A DNA stretch of 6,518 nucleotides, taken from assembly GCA_003141795.1 (NCBI GenBank), contig PLNO01000083.1, forward strand, positions 8,176-14,693. Reading direction: 5' to 3'. This stretch comes from Spirochaetaceae bacterium. Lineage in GTDB: Bacteria > Spirochaetota > Spirochaetia > SZUA-6 > Fen-1364. The position numbers were made by a program, and so were the translations under genes. The notes under the pieces are model-generated. The model saw only the letters and a list, made by a program, of their open reading frames with translations, searched no databases and had not been told where the DNA came from. Position 1 is the first letter of the stretch; each line of letters starts with the position of its first letter. Shown in pieces: positions 6,388 through 6,518 of this stretch.

Positions 6388-6518
6388 GTGTAGCTTCTCA
6401 TGAGGAAGGCGAGCTTGCCGAGGATGCGGACGTTCTGCGTGTAGATGGGCGGGTATTTGGGGTTCTCCGCCTTGAGGCGGACACGGTTCTTCTCCACGTA
6501 GAAGCGCTTCAGCGTCAC
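6384..6518 (-). CDS. lexA: LexA repressor, C-terminal fragment (5' part outside window)
   Basis: Only the last 44 residues are visible. They begin VTLKRFYVEKNRVRLKAENP and end with ILGKLAFLMRSYT. This matches the C-terminal S24 peptidase domain of LexA. The Lys of VTLKRF (codon 6507-6509) aligns with the catalytic Lys156 of E. coli LexA (VTVKRLKK), which with a serine outside the window performs RecA-stimulated self-cleavage. RVRLKAENP followed by PPIYTQNVRILGKL parallels the strands after it. LexA represses SOS DNA-damage genes. The serine, the cleavage site and the DNA-binding helix-turn-helix cannot be checked here, so a related S24-family regulator (UmuD-like or phage-type repressor) remains possible but less likely. 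The stop codon overlaps the holA start by four bases, so holA should be translated from the lexA message and share any lexA autoregulation. Confidence 0.87.
   Translation of the reverse strand: MTLKRFYVEKNRVRLKAENPKYPPIYTQNVRILGKLAFLMRSYT

Noticed and set aside
1..6518. CRISPR arrays, insertion sequences, tRNA or rRNA genes, defence or toxin modules
   Set aside because: No spaced direct repeats, terminal inverted repeats, transposase, tRNA-like fold or defence-type protein was seen on either strand. The only repeats are TPR coding units.

Overview
The window comes from a GC-rich bacterial chromosome (roughly 60 percent G+C by eye, with G/C-ending codons throughout). It is densely packed: five protein genes account for everything except one short divergent promoter region. 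I see no mobile element, CRISPR array, tRNA, rRNA or defence system. Taxonomy is inference only. A free-living GC-rich spirochaete is my best guess, based on the form of the delta subunit (it begins LLLGPEEGEKA) and on a TPR gene and a LamG/Fn3 gene lying beside uvrC. I would not put this above even odds.

Layout from left to right. On the minus strand, positions 1-1913 encode a long tetratricopeptide-repeat (TPR) protein with 14 uninterrupted 34-residue repeats and an acidic tail. Its C-terminus runs off the left edge. Upstream on the same strand, and overlapping it by an ATGA junction, lies a secreted protein (1910-3451) with a signal peptide, a LamG-like domain, an unassigned beta-rich domain and a fibronectin type III domain. 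These two genes look like one translationally coupled operon. A 169-nt intergenic region (3452-3620) separates this operon from divergent uvrC (3621-5444, plus strand). UvrC is a complete nucleotide-excision-repair nuclease with both catalytic centres intact. Convergent to uvrC, with a 92-bp antisense overlap of coding sequence, is holA (5353-6387, minus strand), the delta subunit of the DNA polymerase III clamp loader. holA in turn overlaps by GTGA the end of a gene whose visible 44 residues match the C-terminus of LexA, including the catalytic lysine; this gene runs off the right edge.

How the genes fit together. The right half is a DNA maintenance cluster: the SOS repressor LexA, the clamp-loader subunit delta and the excision nuclease UvrC. 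The left half pairs an exported carbohydrate- or protein-binding type protein with an apparently cytoplasmic TPR scaffold. I see no known link between the halves beyond the shared divergent promoter region. That region contains a self-complementary ATTATAAT, giving a perfect TATAAT on both strands, inside a longer imperfect dyad.

The most notable points are the lexA-holA coupling, the uvrC/holA antisense overlap, the compartment mismatch in the LamG-TPR operon, and the dyad over the uvrC -10 element. None of these by itself shows a new biological system.
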